Positions 1-7,106 of a stretch of 37,531 nt of DNA are shown in pieces. Numbering within the stretch: the stretch's first letter is position 1; every line of letters starts with the position of its first letter. This DNA comes from an uncultured Rhodocyclaceae bacterium (GTDB lineage: Bacteria; Pseudomonadota; Gammaproteobacteria; Burkholderiales; Rhodocyclaceae). Made by a program: the position numbers and the translations under genes. The notes under the pieces were generated by a model, which searched no databases, had not been told where the DNA came from, and worked only from the letters and a program-made list of their open reading frames with translations. The stretch lies in NCBI GenBank assembly GCA_934271525.1, contig CAKQRL010000017.1, forward strand, positions 1 through 37,531, in the 5' to 3' direction.

Positions 1-315
1 TTAGAAGTTTCAAAAAATATTCAATCACGTTTAATCAATGGAATCAATCAATTTCCAACTTATCATTTGGCGTGGATTATTAATAAAAGTCAATTTGTAA
101 TTTGCCCCAATACGGCAATTTATCATTTTTGTTTGTTTTTAAATAAATCATGTGTTTGTGTTTGCACGCATAGCGGCAATTCAATGGATTTTTCAAAAAC
201 AAACAATGAATATGTTTGTAATAATTATACCGACAATAAAAAACACACTATCGCCGAGATTGAAACCGCCCGTATTGAAAAAGCCGTTTTAAAAATGATT
301 GAACGTTTTTCATAA
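1..315 (+). CDS. 3' end of an unidentified protein, possibly a GT9-type glycosyltransferase
   Basis: The frame is open from base 1 and stops at 313-315, so only the last 104 residues are present and the start lies outside the window. The segment LAWIINKSQFVICPNTAIYH, followed by a short hydrophobic stretch and LNK, resembles the C-terminal region of ADP-heptose/GT9 glycosyltransferases, where a residue-poor turn precedes a conserved His and a hydrophobic helix. The match is weak and the defining DSGPMH-type motif is not intact. The stretch is AT-richer than bioB next door and has several Cys in a short span. A 50-bp palindromic repeat follows the stop by 4 bases and separates this gene from convergent bioB. 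Existence of the coding region is likely; its function is uncertain. Confidence 0.5.
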   Translation, partial: LEVSKNIQSRLINGINQFPTYHLAWIINKSQFVICPNTAIYHFCLFLNKSCVCVCTHSGNSMDFSKTNNEYVCNNYTDNKKHTIAEIETARIEKAVLKMIERFS

Positions 316-319
316 TTTA

Positions 320-369
320 CCACGGTAAACGCCCAATTTTTTTCAAAAAAATAAAACGTTCACCGTGGA
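320..369. repeat. 50-bp palindromic element, intact copy (convergent junction)
   Basis: Left arm CCACGGTAAACG, centre T7-C-A7, right arm CGTTCACCGTGGA (one arm mismatch). It lies between the stops of the first gene and bioB, and the hairpin is flanked by T/A runs as expected for a bidirectional rho-independent terminator. Confidence 0.85.
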
Positions 370-377
370 AAAATGTT

Positions 378-1313
378 TTAAACCGCTTTTAATTGCAAGC
401 GTTTGAAGAGTTCGGCGGTGTGGGTGCTGTTGGCAGCGGCGTTGGATGTGGTCAGCAACTTTTCACTTTGAAAAATAGAATTGGCGCCAGCAAAAAAGCA
501 CAAGGCTTGCAATTCATCGCTCATTGCGGCGCGCCCTGCGGCAATGCGCACAAAGGATTTTGGCATTGCCAAGCGCGCGCAGGCAATGGTGCGCACAAAT
601 TCAAAGGAATCCAAAGGCGGCGCGCAGTCAAGCGGCGTGCCAGAAATGGCAACCAATTGGTTGATTGGCACCGATTCAGGCGGTGGCTCCAATTCCGACA
701 AAGCTTCAAGCAACCCCGCGCGGGCATCTCGCGATTCGCCCATGCCAATAATGCCGCCTGCGCAAAGTTTAATTTTTGCTTGGCGCAAGTTTTCTAATGT
801 TTTTAAGCGTTCATCAAAGGAATGCGTGCTTACAATGTTGGCGTAAAATTCGGGCGAAGTGTCCAAGTTGTGGTTGTAATAATCCAAACCCGCTTCTTTT
901 AAGGCTTTGGCATCATCGCTTGATATCATTCCTAATGTGACGCAAGTCTGCAACCCTAATGCTTTCACGGCTTTTATCATCGGCAAAATTTCTGCCATAT
1001 CGCTTGCCTTGGGTGCTTTGAATGCCCAACCCATACAAAAGCGTGAAGCGCCATTGGCTTTTGCCGCGCGGGCTTTTTCTAAAACTTCGGCAAGTGGCAT
1101 TGTTTTTTCGCGCGTTAATCCAACACTTTTTTGGTAGCGTGCCGATTGTGCGCAATATTTGCAATCTTCTGAGCAGCCGCCCGTTTTAACAGATACCAGT
1201 GATGAACATTGCACGGCGTTTTCATCAAAATTTTCGGCGTGAATCTTGTGTGCGCGGGCAAGCAAGGTCATCAGCGGCAATTCAAAATTCGCTAAAATTT
1301 CAGAGCGTTTCAT
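378..1313 (-). CDS. bioB: Biotin synthase BioB
   Basis: Radical SAM enzyme that inserts sulfur into dethiobiotin to make biotin, in the cytoplasm. The radical-SAM triad CSEDCKYC supplies C47, C51 and C54 for the 4Fe-4S cluster. The residues that hold the 2Fe-2S cluster in E. coli BioB are all recognisable: the Cys in SRFCMG, the Cys in QTCVTLG, the Cys in KLCAGGIIGMGE, and the Arg in FVRIAAGR. The C-terminal block with GANSIF and LLTT is typical. With ATG at 1313 the protein is 311 aa and starts where family similarity starts; an in-frame ATG at 1340 would add nine residues (AIFFKFKT region), and neither start has a clear Shine-Dalgarno. Other bio genes are absent from the window. It is divergent from comF with a gap of only 31 bases (4 if 1340 is used). 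Confidence 0.96.
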   Translation of the reverse strand: MKRSEILANFELPLMTLLARAHKIHAENFDENAVQCSSLVSVKTGGCSEDCKYCAQSARYQKSVGLTREKTMPLAEVLEKARAAKANGASRFCMGWAFKAPKASDMAEILPMIKAVKALGLQTCVTLGMISSDDAKALKEAGLDYYNHNLDTSPEFYANIVSTHSFDERLKTLENLRQAKIKLCAGGIIGMGESRDARAGLLEALSELEPPPESVPINQLVAISGTPLDCAPPLDSFEFVRTIACARLAMPKSFVRIAAGRAAMSDELQALCFFAGANSIFQSEKLLTTSNAAANSTHTAELFKRLQLKAV

Positions 1314-1344
1314 TGTTTTAAATTTGAAAAAAATCGCCATTGTA

Positions 1345-2004
1345 ATGAAAAATTTTTTGCCAATTCATTGTTTGTTGTGTGGAGAAAAAACAACGGGCGA
1401 AGTTTTGTGTGCGTTGTGTGATGCCGATTGTGCCAAAAATCCGCCCGCTTGCCCTTTGTGTGCGATGCCCAGTTTTCAAGCAGAGTTGTGCCACATTTGT
1501 TTGCACGCACCGCCTGAAATGGCAACAACCACGGCGCTTTTTGCTTATGAATTTCCAACGCAGCATTTGATTGTGTTAATGAAATACCGCGAAAACTTGG
1601 CGTTGATTCAATGGTTTGCTAAAAAATTGTCGGCAAAAATCCCAAAAAATGCCGTGATTATTCCAATTCCATTAGCGCCTAATCGCTTAAAAATGCGCGG
1701 TTTTAATCAAAGTTTGTTGTTGGCGCGCTCTGTTCAAAAAATTTTGCCAAAGGTGGAAATTGCGCAAAATTTGTTGTTCCACGCCAAAATGGCGCAAAAT
1801 CAAACGGGTTTGTCGCAAAAAGAGCGCATCAAAAACATTCGCGGCGCGTTTTTTGTGCAGAATCCAAAAACCTTTGAAAACCGCCCGATTTTTTTATTAG
1901 ACGATGTGATGACCACCGGCGCGACCTTAAACGAAGCCGCGCGAACGCTCAAAGCCGCCAATATCGCGCCGATTAACGCCATTGTTTTGGCGCGGCGATT
2001 TTAA
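1345..2004 (+). CDS. comF: ComF family protein (competence / phosphoribosyltransferase-like)
   Basis: 219 aa from ATG 1345 (MKNFLPIH). The N-terminus has a CxxC pair (C9, C12), a second CxxC pair (C22, C25) and further CxxC pairs near residues 35-48, the zinc-ribbon of ComF/GntX proteins. The C-terminal half is a phosphoribosyltransferase-like domain with the PRPP-binding loop LLDDVMTTGAT at about 184-194. Family members are linked to natural transformation, where ComF acts with DNA uptake and strand handling; in E. coli the relative GntX is involved in using DNA as a nutrient. It stands alone here, divergent from bioB and convergent with queE. Its presence matters for the hypothesis that the dispersed palindromes serve DNA uptake. 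Confidence 0.9.
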   Translation: MKNFLPIHCLLCGEKTTGEVLCALCDADCAKNPPACPLCAMPSFQAELCHICLHAPPEMATTTALFAYEFPTQHLIVLMKYRENLALIQWFAKKLSAKIPKNAVIIPIPLAPNRLKMRGFNQSLLLARSVQKILPKVEIAQNLLFHAKMAQNQTGLSQKERIKNIRGAFFVQNPKTFENRPIFLLDDVMTTGATLNEAARTLKAANIAPINAIVLARRF

Positions 2005-2018
2005 AAAAAAGCGATTTT

Positions 2019-2068
2019 CCACGGTCAACGCAAAATTTTTTTGAAAAAAAGAAACGGTTGACCGTGGA
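2019..2068. repeat. 50-bp palindromic element, intact copy (convergent junction)
   Basis: CCACGGTCAACG arm, T7-G-A7 centre, GGTTGACCGTGGA arm, between the stops of comF and queE. The arms carry the C/G variant of the usual A/T position on both sides, that is, compensating changes that keep the stem paired. Confidence 0.88.
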
Positions 2069-2107
2069 TTTTTGTGGATTTTTCTTTTTTTTCTTGTTGT
2101 TGATTGA

Positions 2108-2785
2108 TTATTTGCCGTGCGCATCATTCCACAAAATTTTGTGCAGTTGGAGTTGCAAGCGAATTGGAAGTTTTGTTTCTAAAATCCACTCGGCAAGCAT
2201 TTGCGGTTTTAAAAGTGGCGCGGCGGCAGAAAAAATCACCGGGGCAATTTTTAAAATGTTGTGGTGGTTGATTGTTGCGATTGCCCAATCAAAATCGGTG
2301 CGGGACGCGATGATGATTTTGATTTCATCCCTTTCTTTTTTTAAAAATCGCAAATTTTCCCAATAATTTTTGTTCAATTCGCCCGAGTTGGGGGCTTTGA
2401 AGTCCAAAATGTTGGCTACGCGCGCATCAACTTGTTCAATGGATAAAGCGCCCGAGGTTTCCAAAGAAACATTAAAACCTTCATCGCACAAGGTTTTTAA
2501 CAAAACAAAAACATTTTTTTGCGCCAAAGGTTCGCCGCCTGTTACGCAAACTTCCTGAATGTCGAAGGATTTTGTTTTTTGTAAAACTTCGGCAATGGTC
2601 ATTTTTTTGCCCTTGGTAAAGCTATACGTTGTGTCGCACCATTTGCAGCGCAATGGGCAGCCGGATAAGCGAATAAAAATAGAAGGCAGTCCCGCGCGCG
2701 TGCCTTCGCCTTGCAAGGATTTGAAAATTTCGGTGATAAAAAGGTTTTTTTCCACGGTAAACGTTGAAAATTTTTGAAAACGCAA
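2108..2785 (-). CDS. queE: 7-carboxy-7-deazaguanine synthase QueE
   Basis: Radical SAM enzyme of queuosine/7-deazapurine biosynthesis that converts 6-carboxy-tetrahydropterin to 7-carboxy-7-deazaguanine. The sequence shows TEIFKSLQGEGTRAG, the standard QueE opening, followed by the cluster motif CPLRCKWCDTTYSF and VTGGEPLAQ. The frame opens at TTG 2785, which has AAGG about 5 bases upstream; this start translates a palindromic half-repeat into the N-terminus (residues about 7-14). A GTG at 2755 gives a 215-residue protein closer to the family's usual N-terminus but has no visible ribosome site. The start is therefore unsettled. Other queuosine genes (queC, queD, queF) are not in the window. 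Confidence 0.93.
   Translation of the reverse strand: MRFQKFSTFTVEKNLFITEIFKSLQGEGTRAGLPSIFIRLSGCPLRCKWCDTTYSFTKGKKMTIAEVLQKTKSFDIQEVCVTGGEPLAQKNVFVLLKTLCDEGFNVSLETSGALSIEQVDARVANILDFKAPNSGELNKNYWENLRFLKKERDEIKIIIASRTDFDWAIATINHHNILKIAPVIFSAAAPLLKPQMLAEWILETKLPIRLQLQLHKILWNDAHGK
2751..2780. repeat. Half copy of the palindromic element inside the queE start region
   Basis: TCCACGGTAAACG at 2751-2763 followed by a decayed centre; no second arm is present. It overlaps the 5' end of queE on the minus strand, so it is either translated (TTG 2785 start) or forms its leader (GTG 2755 start). Confidence 0.7.
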
Positions 2786-2792
2786 TTTTGCC

Positions 2793-2819
2793 TTGCGAAC
2801 TTGGGTTTTGTCTTATAGA
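2793..2819 (+). promoter_or_regulatory. Possible sigma70-type promoter for rpsT
   Basis: TTGCGA (2793-2798) and TATAGA (2814-2819) are separated by 15 bases, shorter than the ideal 17. Location about 30 bases before rpsT is sensible. Weak evidence. Confidence 0.25.
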
Positions 2820-2850
2820 ATTGCCACTTTTTTTTGAAGTGGAATGATTT

Positions 2851-3123
2851 ATGGCTAATAGCGCCCAAGCCCGCAAACGGGCACGTCAAGCAGAAAAAAA
2901 TCGCGCACACAATGCAAGCCTGCGCTCACGTTTGCGCACGGCGGTCAAACGCGTGCGGCAAGCCATTGTGGCAGGGGATAAATCCGCCGCGCAGGAAGTT
3001 TTTCAAAAATCTGTTTCGGTGATTGATTCTATTGCCGAGAAAAAAGTGGTTCACAAAAACAAAGCCGCGCGCACAAAAAGTCGTTTGTCGGCACAAATCA
3101 AACGCATGGCTGCGCGTGCTTAA
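2851..3123 (+). CDS. rpsT: 30S ribosomal protein bS20
   Basis: 90 aa, basic, starting MANSAQARKRARQAEKNR, the signature bS20 N-terminus, and ending in a basic helix with KNKAARTKSRL. It binds 16S rRNA early in small-subunit assembly. Length matches the family. It is divergent from queE, and the 65-base gap holds a possible promoter. Its last codons overlap the GTG start of the downstream yhbY-like gene, implying coupled translation. Confidence 0.97.
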   Translation: MANSAQARKRARQAEKNRAHNASLRSRLRTAVKRVRQAIVAGDKSAAQEVFQKSVSVIDSIAEKKVVHKNKAARTKSRLSAQIKRMAARA

Positions 3124-3448
3124 TTTTAAAACCGAATTAAAAGCGCGCGCCCACGCTTTAAAACCCGTGGTGTGGGTGGCTGAAAATGGTGTAAGCCTTG
3201 CCGTTTTAAAGGAAATCAATGCGGCTTTAAGCGCGCACGAGTTAATTAAAATTCGTTTGAATGCCGACTCCCGCGAGATTCGCCAAACGTGGATTAGTGA
3301 AATTTGCGAAAAAACAAACGCTTTGCACGTGCAAACCATTGGCAAAATTGTGGTGATTTTTAAGAAAAGCGAAACAAACAAAAACGCCGCCCAATCAAAG
3401 GGTGAAAAGAAGCCCGCGCGTCTACAAAAACGCGATTTTCAAAATTGA
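3116..3448 (+). CDS. yhbY: YhbY family CRM-domain RNA-binding protein
   Basis: 110 aa from GTG 3116, a single CRM domain associated with pre-50S ribosome maturation in E. coli. Family landmarks are ALKPVVWVAENG (GxxG-loop region), INAALSAHELIKIRL and LHVQTIGKIVVIFKKS. The reading frame is open upstream to 3023, but similarity to YhbY starts at VLNFKTELKARAHALKP, so GTG 3116 fits best; it overlaps the rpsT stop by 8 bases. The C-terminus has a Lys/Arg-rich tail past the domain, longer than E. coli YhbY. The rpsT-yhbY pairing suggests co-expression of two ribosome-assembly proteins. Confidence 0.88.
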   Translation: MLNFKTELKARAHALKPVVWVAENGVSLAVLKEINAALSAHELIKIRLNADSREIRQTWISEICEKTNALHVQTIGKIVVIFKKSETNKNAAQSKGEKKPARLQKRDFQN

Positions 3449-3482
3449 TTAAAATGGCGCTTTTTAGAAAAAAGGGATGCCA

Positions 3483-4472
3483 ATGAGCCATTTTGTTCAA
3501 ATTGCCCCATCGGGGTTGAAATACGAAGCCGCAGAAAACCAAAATTTATTAGATTCTGCCTTGGCGCAAAAAATTGTTCTGCCGCACGCTTGCAAACACG
3601 GCGCTTGCGGGGTTTGCAAAACAAAGAAAACTTCGGGCGAAATTCGCTACACGCAAGAGCCAGCGCCTTGGGCGTTAAAGGATGCAGACAAAGCGGCTGG
3701 AATGATTTTGACCTGCATTGCCGAGCCTTTGAGCGACATTCATTTGGAATGCTTGGAAGCTACCGAAGCCATTTTGCCGCCGCCGCAACAATTCCGCGTG
3801 CGTGTTGCCAAAAAAGAGCAACTGGCGCCGCAAATTGTGCGTTTGCTTGTGCAGTTGCCAGCAACATTGGATTTTAAATTTTTGCCCGGGCAATTCATTC
3901 AATTTTTTGCCGAAGACGGCAAACCGCGTGCTTTTTCTATTGCAGGCGTTGAAAATGGCTTGTTGGAATTGCACATTCGGCGTGTTTCTAATGAAGGTTT
4001 CACCGAATACGTTTTTTCTACCTTAAAAGAAAAAGACGTTTTAAACGCAGTTGGTCCCAAAGGCACGTTTTTTGTGCGCGAAGGCGATAATCCTTTGATT
4101 TTCTTGGCGGGCGGCACGGGCTTTGCGCCAATTAAAGCGATTTTGACGGATTTAAGCAAAACGCAATCACTGCGCGAAGTCTTCTTTTATTGGGGCGCGC
4201 GCACCAAGGCGGATTTGTATTTGAACGATTGGGTTGAAATGCTTGCCAAAGAATATTCCAAACTGCATTACGTGCCGGCGTTGTCGGAAGAATCGTGGGC
4301 AGGCAGAACAGGTTTGGTGCCAGATGTTTTGTTGAACGATTTCAAAGAATCGCCAGCCATGCAAAGTGCCACCGTTTATGCCTGCGGCACGCCCGCCATG
4401 GTTGTTGCCGCAAAAGAATTGCTGTTTAAAGCGGGTTTGTCTGCCACCAATTTCTTTTCCGATGCTTTTTAG
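3483..4472 (+). CDS. 2Fe-2S ferredoxin / FAD / NAD(P)H reductase (CDP-6-deoxy-glucoseen reductase-like)
   Basis: 329 aa. Domains in order: a plant-type 2Fe-2S ferredoxin domain with C37, C42, C45 and C78 (CKHGACGVC plus a distal Cys), an FAD-binding barrel with the RAFSIAG flavin motif, and a NAD(P)-binding lobe with LAGGTGFAPIKAIL, ending in a conserved aromatic near the C-terminus (SDAF). This architecture belongs to the phenol hydroxylase/AscD reductase group that is common in betaproteobacteria and often named CDP-6-deoxy-delta-3,4-glucoseen reductase by homology only. GGG at 3474-3476 suits ATG 3483 better than ATG 3477. The electron acceptor cannot be told from the sequence; no dideoxysugar genes are nearby. 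Confidence 0.88.
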   Translation: MSHFVQIAPSGLKYEAAENQNLLDSALAQKIVLPHACKHGACGVCKTKKTSGEIRYTQEPAPWALKDADKAAGMILTCIAEPLSDIHLECLEATEAILPPPQQFRVRVAKKEQLAPQIVRLLVQLPATLDFKFLPGQFIQFFAEDGKPRAFSIAGVENGLLELHIRRVSNEGFTEYVFSTLKEKDVLNAVGPKGTFFVREGDNPLIFLAGGTGFAPIKAILTDLSKTQSLREVFFYWGARTKADLYLNDWVEMLAKEYSKLHYVPALSEESWAGRTGLVPDVLLNDFKESPAMQSATVYACGTPAMVVAAKELLFKAGLSATNFFSDAF

Positions 4473-4480
4473 ATGAAAAT

Positions 4481-4519
4481 CCACGGTAAACTTCAAAAAA
4501 ATTTCACGTTTACCGTGGA
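4481..4519. repeat. Palindromic element, shortened copy (39 bp)
   Basis: CCACGGTAAAC arm and CGTTTACCGTGGA arm with a reduced loop lacking the T7 half of the centre. It sits between two co-directional genes, the reductase and hemJ. Confidence 0.8.
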
Positions 4520-4545
4520 AAATCCTTAAAAAATATTTAAAAACA

Positions 4546-4965
4546 ATGGCTTATTTAACCTTAAAATCCTTACATTTGATTTTGCTTATCTCGTGGTTTG
4601 CGGGTTTGTTTTATTTGCCGCGCATTTTTGTGAATTTGGCTATGGCAACAGATGTTGTTGAAAAAGAACGTCTCATTGGAATGTCGCGCCGCTTAATCAA
4701 ATTTATGACGCCGCTTGGCGTGTTGGCGGTTGCTTTTGGCTTTTGGACGTGGTGGGAAGTTTATCCTTTGGTTAGCGTTTGGTTGCACATCAAAGCCACT
4801 TTAACCTTGTTGCTTTTGGCTTATAACGCGCATTGCTTTTACATTTTAAAAACTTTCCAAACAAACACCAACCGCCACGCGCACAAGTGGTTCCGCATTT
4901 ACAACGAAATCCCCACGATTTTAATGTTCGCCTGCGTGTGCTTGGCTGTCTTCAAAATGCCGTAA
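4546..4965 (+). CDS. hemJ: Protoporphyrinogen oxidase HemJ (CopD-like membrane protein)
   Basis: 139 aa, four predicted membrane helices. HemJ catalyses protoporphyrinogen IX oxidation in haem synthesis at the inner membrane in bacteria lacking HemG/HemY. Family landmarks: LHLILLISWFAGLFYLPRIFV with H10, the RLIKFMTP segment, and HIK (H81, K83), plus YNEIP before the last helix. The length matches HemJ (about 140 aa). The stop is 9 bases before the rhlE ATG, so the two may be co-transcribed. Confidence 0.9.
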   Translation: MAYLTLKSLHLILLISWFAGLFYLPRIFVNLAMATDVVEKERLIGMSRRLIKFMTPLGVLAVAFGFWTWWEVYPLVSVWLHIKATLTLLLLAYNAHCFYILKTFQTNTNRHAHKWFRIYNEIPTILMFACVCLAVFKMP

Positions 4966-4974
4966 TTTTTGAAA

Positions 4975-6288
4975 ATGAGCGTCTTTGCCGAATTAGGTCT
5001 TGCCGAAGCTTTATTAAAATCCTTGGAAAGTTTGGGGTTTTCTAACCCCACGCCCATTCAACAAGAAGCCATTCCGCAACTTTTAAACGGTGTGGATTTA
5101 TTAGCCGCCGCACAAACCGGCACAGGCAAAACGGCGGCGTTTTCCTTGCCGATTTTGCACCGCTTGATGCCCTTTGCCACAACAAGCCCATCGCCTGCCA
5201 AACATCCCGTGCGTTTTTTGGTTTTAACACCAACGCGCGAATTGGCAATGCAAGTTTTTGATTCTATTGTGGATTTTACAAAATTCACACCTTTTCGCAC
5301 GGTTTGCGCTTATGGCGGCGTGGCAATTCAAGCGCAAAAAGATTTACTGCAAAAAGGCGCCGACATTTTGGTGGCAACGCCCGGGCGGCTTTTAGACCAT
5401 TTGGAGCAGGGTTTACATTTATCTGCCGTTCAAGCGCTTGTTTTGGATGAAGCCGACCGCATGTTGGATATGGGCTTTTTGCCAGATGTTTTGCGGATTT
5501 TAAAAGCATTGCCGCCAAATCGGCAGAGTTTGTTGTTTTCAGCCACCGTTTCAAAAGAAATCAAGGCGCTTGCGCAAAAACTTTTAAATCAGCCGCATAT
5601 TATTGAAATTGCGCCGCAAAACAAAATCAACAAAAACATTGCGCACGTGTTGTATCCCGTGGAATCGCGCCACAAAAAAGCCTTTTTATTGCACCTTTTG
5701 AATACCGAAATTTTTGGGCAAGCCTTGGTTTTTGTAAAAACCAAGCAAGGCGCTTCGCGCTTGAATCGCGATTTGCAGGCGATGGGCATTCTGGCAGAAA
5801 CCATTCACGGCGACCGCGCACAAAATGAACGCATCAAGGTTTTTGATGCCTTCAAAAGCGGCGAAGTGCGCGTGTTGGTTGCCACAGATGTTGCCGCGCG
5901 CGGTTTGGACGTGGATGATTTGCCTTTTGTGATTAATTTTGAATTGCCCACCACCGCCGAAGATTATGTGCATCGCATCGGCCGCACTGGCAGAGCGGGA
6001 AAATCAGGGATGGCAATTTCTTTTTTGTCGGAAGAAGAAGCCCCTTTTTTGGCGGAAATTGAAGCCTTAATCCAACAAAAAATTGCCCGCAAAACACTGC
6101 CCGCTTTTTCAAAAACCCAGCGCCGAGCAACTGCCAACACCAAGCAACCCATGCCAAACGTGGCTTTTGATGGCTTTCGCTTTGATTTGCCTTATACGCC
6201 AAAAAACAACACCACTGCCCCCAAAACAAGTTCGGTAAAGAAAAACAACACCGCCACCGCTGTTTTGCTTGGCGGCAAAGGTAGGTAA
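4975..6288 (+). CDS. rhlE: DEAD-box ATP-dependent RNA helicase, RhlE-like
   Basis: 437 aa from ATG 4975 (a TTG at 4969 is a less likely start). Motifs in order: Q-motif PTPIQQEAIP, Walker A AQTGTGKT (46-53), PTREL, DEAD box LDEADRM (158-161), SAT, and the C-terminal HRIGRTGRAG. It unwinds RNA duplexes in ribosome assembly or RNA turnover. After the core, a Lys/Thr/Asn-rich tail of about 60 residues ends the protein; this resembles the basic tails of RhlE proteins. A half repeat follows the stop. Confidence 0.92.
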   Translation: MSVFAELGLAEALLKSLESLGFSNPTPIQQEAIPQLLNGVDLLAAAQTGTGKTAAFSLPILHRLMPFATTSPSPAKHPVRFLVLTPTRELAMQVFDSIVDFTKFTPFRTVCAYGGVAIQAQKDLLQKGADILVATPGRLLDHLEQGLHLSAVQALVLDEADRMLDMGFLPDVLRILKALPPNRQSLLFSATVSKEIKALAQKLLNQPHIIEIAPQNKINKNIAHVLYPVESRHKKAFLLHLLNTEIFGQALVFVKTKQGASRLNRDLQAMGILAETIHGDRAQNERIKVFDAFKSGEVRVLVATDVAARGLDVDDLPFVINFELPTTAEDYVHRIGRTGRAGKSGMAISFLSEEEAPFLAEIEALIQQKIARKTLPAFSKTQRRATANTKQPMPNVAFDGFRFDLPYTPKNNTTAPKTSSVKKNNTATAVLLGGKGR

Positions 6289-6292
6289 TTTC

Positions 6293-6324
6293 CCACGGTC
6301 AACGTGAATTTTTTTTGAAAAAAA
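6293..6324. repeat. Half copy of the palindromic element (left arm plus centre)
   Basis: CCACGGTCAACG followed by T8-G-A7, with the right arm missing. It lies between rhlE and the pilin gene, both on the plus strand, immediately upstream of the pilin regulatory region. Confidence 0.75.
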
Positions 6325-6334
6325 CTGCCGAAAA

Positions 6335-6369
6335 TTGTCATAAAAACTGACAAAATTTGCCCCCCCCCC
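6335..6369 (+). promoter_or_regulatory. Candidate activator site (PilR-like TGTC repeat) abutting a C10 tract
   Basis: TTGTCA (6335-6340) and TGACAA (6348-6353) form an inverted repeat with a 7-base spacer. The 13-mer CTGACAAAATTTG at 6347-6359 recurs upstream of the second pilin gene (19327-19339, minus strand). Pseudomonas PilR sites contain TGTC, so an activator site is plausible. The tract C10 at 6360-6369 starts directly after the 13-mer and lies between it and the sigma54-like promoter. Confidence 0.5.
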
Positions 6370-6408
6370 ACGAATTAAAAAAATCTTTATTTTTCAAAGA
6401 GTTATAAG

Positions 6409-6424
6409 TGGCACATTTTGTGTT
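6409..6424 (+). promoter_or_regulatory. Sigma54-like promoter of the first pilin gene, -12 box imperfect
   Basis: TGGCAC-N5-GTGTT. The -24 box is perfect. The -12 box lacks the C expected at the conserved GC; alignment with the second pilin promoter (TGGCAC-N5-GTGCTTAAAGC) suggests one base was lost, because TTAAAGC follows in both. Sigma54 control by PilS/PilR is the usual arrangement for major type IVa pilins. Confidence 0.5.
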
Positions 6425-6471
6425 AAAGCGGGTTCCACGCAATATTTTTTCAACTTCCTAGGAGATTTCAA

Positions 6472-6981
6472 ATGAAAAAACTACAACAAGGTTTCACCTT
6501 AATTGAATTGATGGTGGTGATTGCCATCATCGGCGTGTTGGCGGCTATTGCCTTGCCGGCTTACCAAGACTATGTGATTCGCTCGCAAGTAACCGCCGCT
6601 TTAGCAGAAATCACACCAGCCAAAACCAACTTTGAAGCGGCCAAAGCGGAAGGCAAAACGCCAACTTTTTATGCCGACTTCACCACCAACAACTATATTT
6701 TTGTGGGCGTGGGTGATGGCTCCAAACAAACCGACCAAGTCAAAACCTCTTACTGCACTGTGCAACTTTGGGGTGCAAATCCGGGTGGTCAAACATTAGG
6801 TTACGGTAATGATTTCACCTCTGGCGTGGAATGCCACATCGGCACGGGCAACAATGTGGTCAATGAAAAATTAAATGGCGACAAAATTGCGATGCTCCGC
6901 CACAAAAACTACGGCGTGTGGCAATGCTATGCAAAAGTGGCTGCCAAATACATGCCTTCCACTTGCCGTGATTACAAATAA
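6472..6981 (+). CDS. pilA: Type IVa major pilin (PilA-like)
   Basis: 169 aa prepilin. The leader MKKLQQG is cleaved before F8; the mature N-terminus FTLIELMVVIAIIG has the conserved Glu at +5 and the long hydrophobic helix, followed by AYQDYVIRSQV typical of major pilins. Four Cys lie at 95, 121, 152 and 165, enough for two disulfides in the globular domain. TAGGAGA (6461-6467) is a good ribosome site. A rho-independent terminator follows. It converges on three putative arabinofuranosyltransferases, so it is the obvious candidate acceptor; Thr-rich loop segments such as KTPTF and FTTNN (63-72) could carry O-linked sugar, but this is inference. Expression may be altered by the upstream C10 tract. 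Confidence 0.93.
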   Translation: MKKLQQGFTLIELMVVIAIIGVLAAIALPAYQDYVIRSQVTAALAEITPAKTNFEAAKAEGKTPTFYADFTTNNYIFVGVGDGSKQTDQVKTSYCTVQLWGANPGGQTLGYGNDFTSGVECHIGTGNNVVNEKLNGDKIAMLRHKNYGVWQCYAKVAAKYMPSTCRDYK

Positions 6982-7011
6982 AACCCATCAGATTTCCTAA
7001 AAGAAGAGAAC

Positions 7012-7043
7012 AAAACCGTCTTTTCAAAAGGCGGTTTTTTTTT
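7012..7043 (+). terminator. Rho-independent terminator after the pilin gene
   Basis: A stem pairing AAAACCG with CGGTTTT, plus inner TTTT/AAAA pairing, is followed by a run of T. Classic intrinsic terminator about 30 bases after the stop. Confidence 0.85.
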
Positions 7044-7053
7044 AAACTTTTTT

Positions 7054-7103
7054 CCACGGTAAACAGCAATTTTTTTTGAAAAAAATTTTGCGTTTACCGT
7101 GGA
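7054..7103. repeat. 50-bp palindromic element, intact copy (convergent junction)
   Basis: CCACGGTAAAC arm, T-run-G-A-run centre, GCGTTTACCGTGGA arm. It divides the pilin gene from the minus-strand GT-C operon, next to a separate ordinary terminator. Confidence 0.88.
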
Positions 7104-7106
7104 TTT

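Noticed and set aside
393..846. Plus-strand ORFs opposite bioB
   Set aside because: BioB is unambiguous with all cluster residues; the others are shadows.
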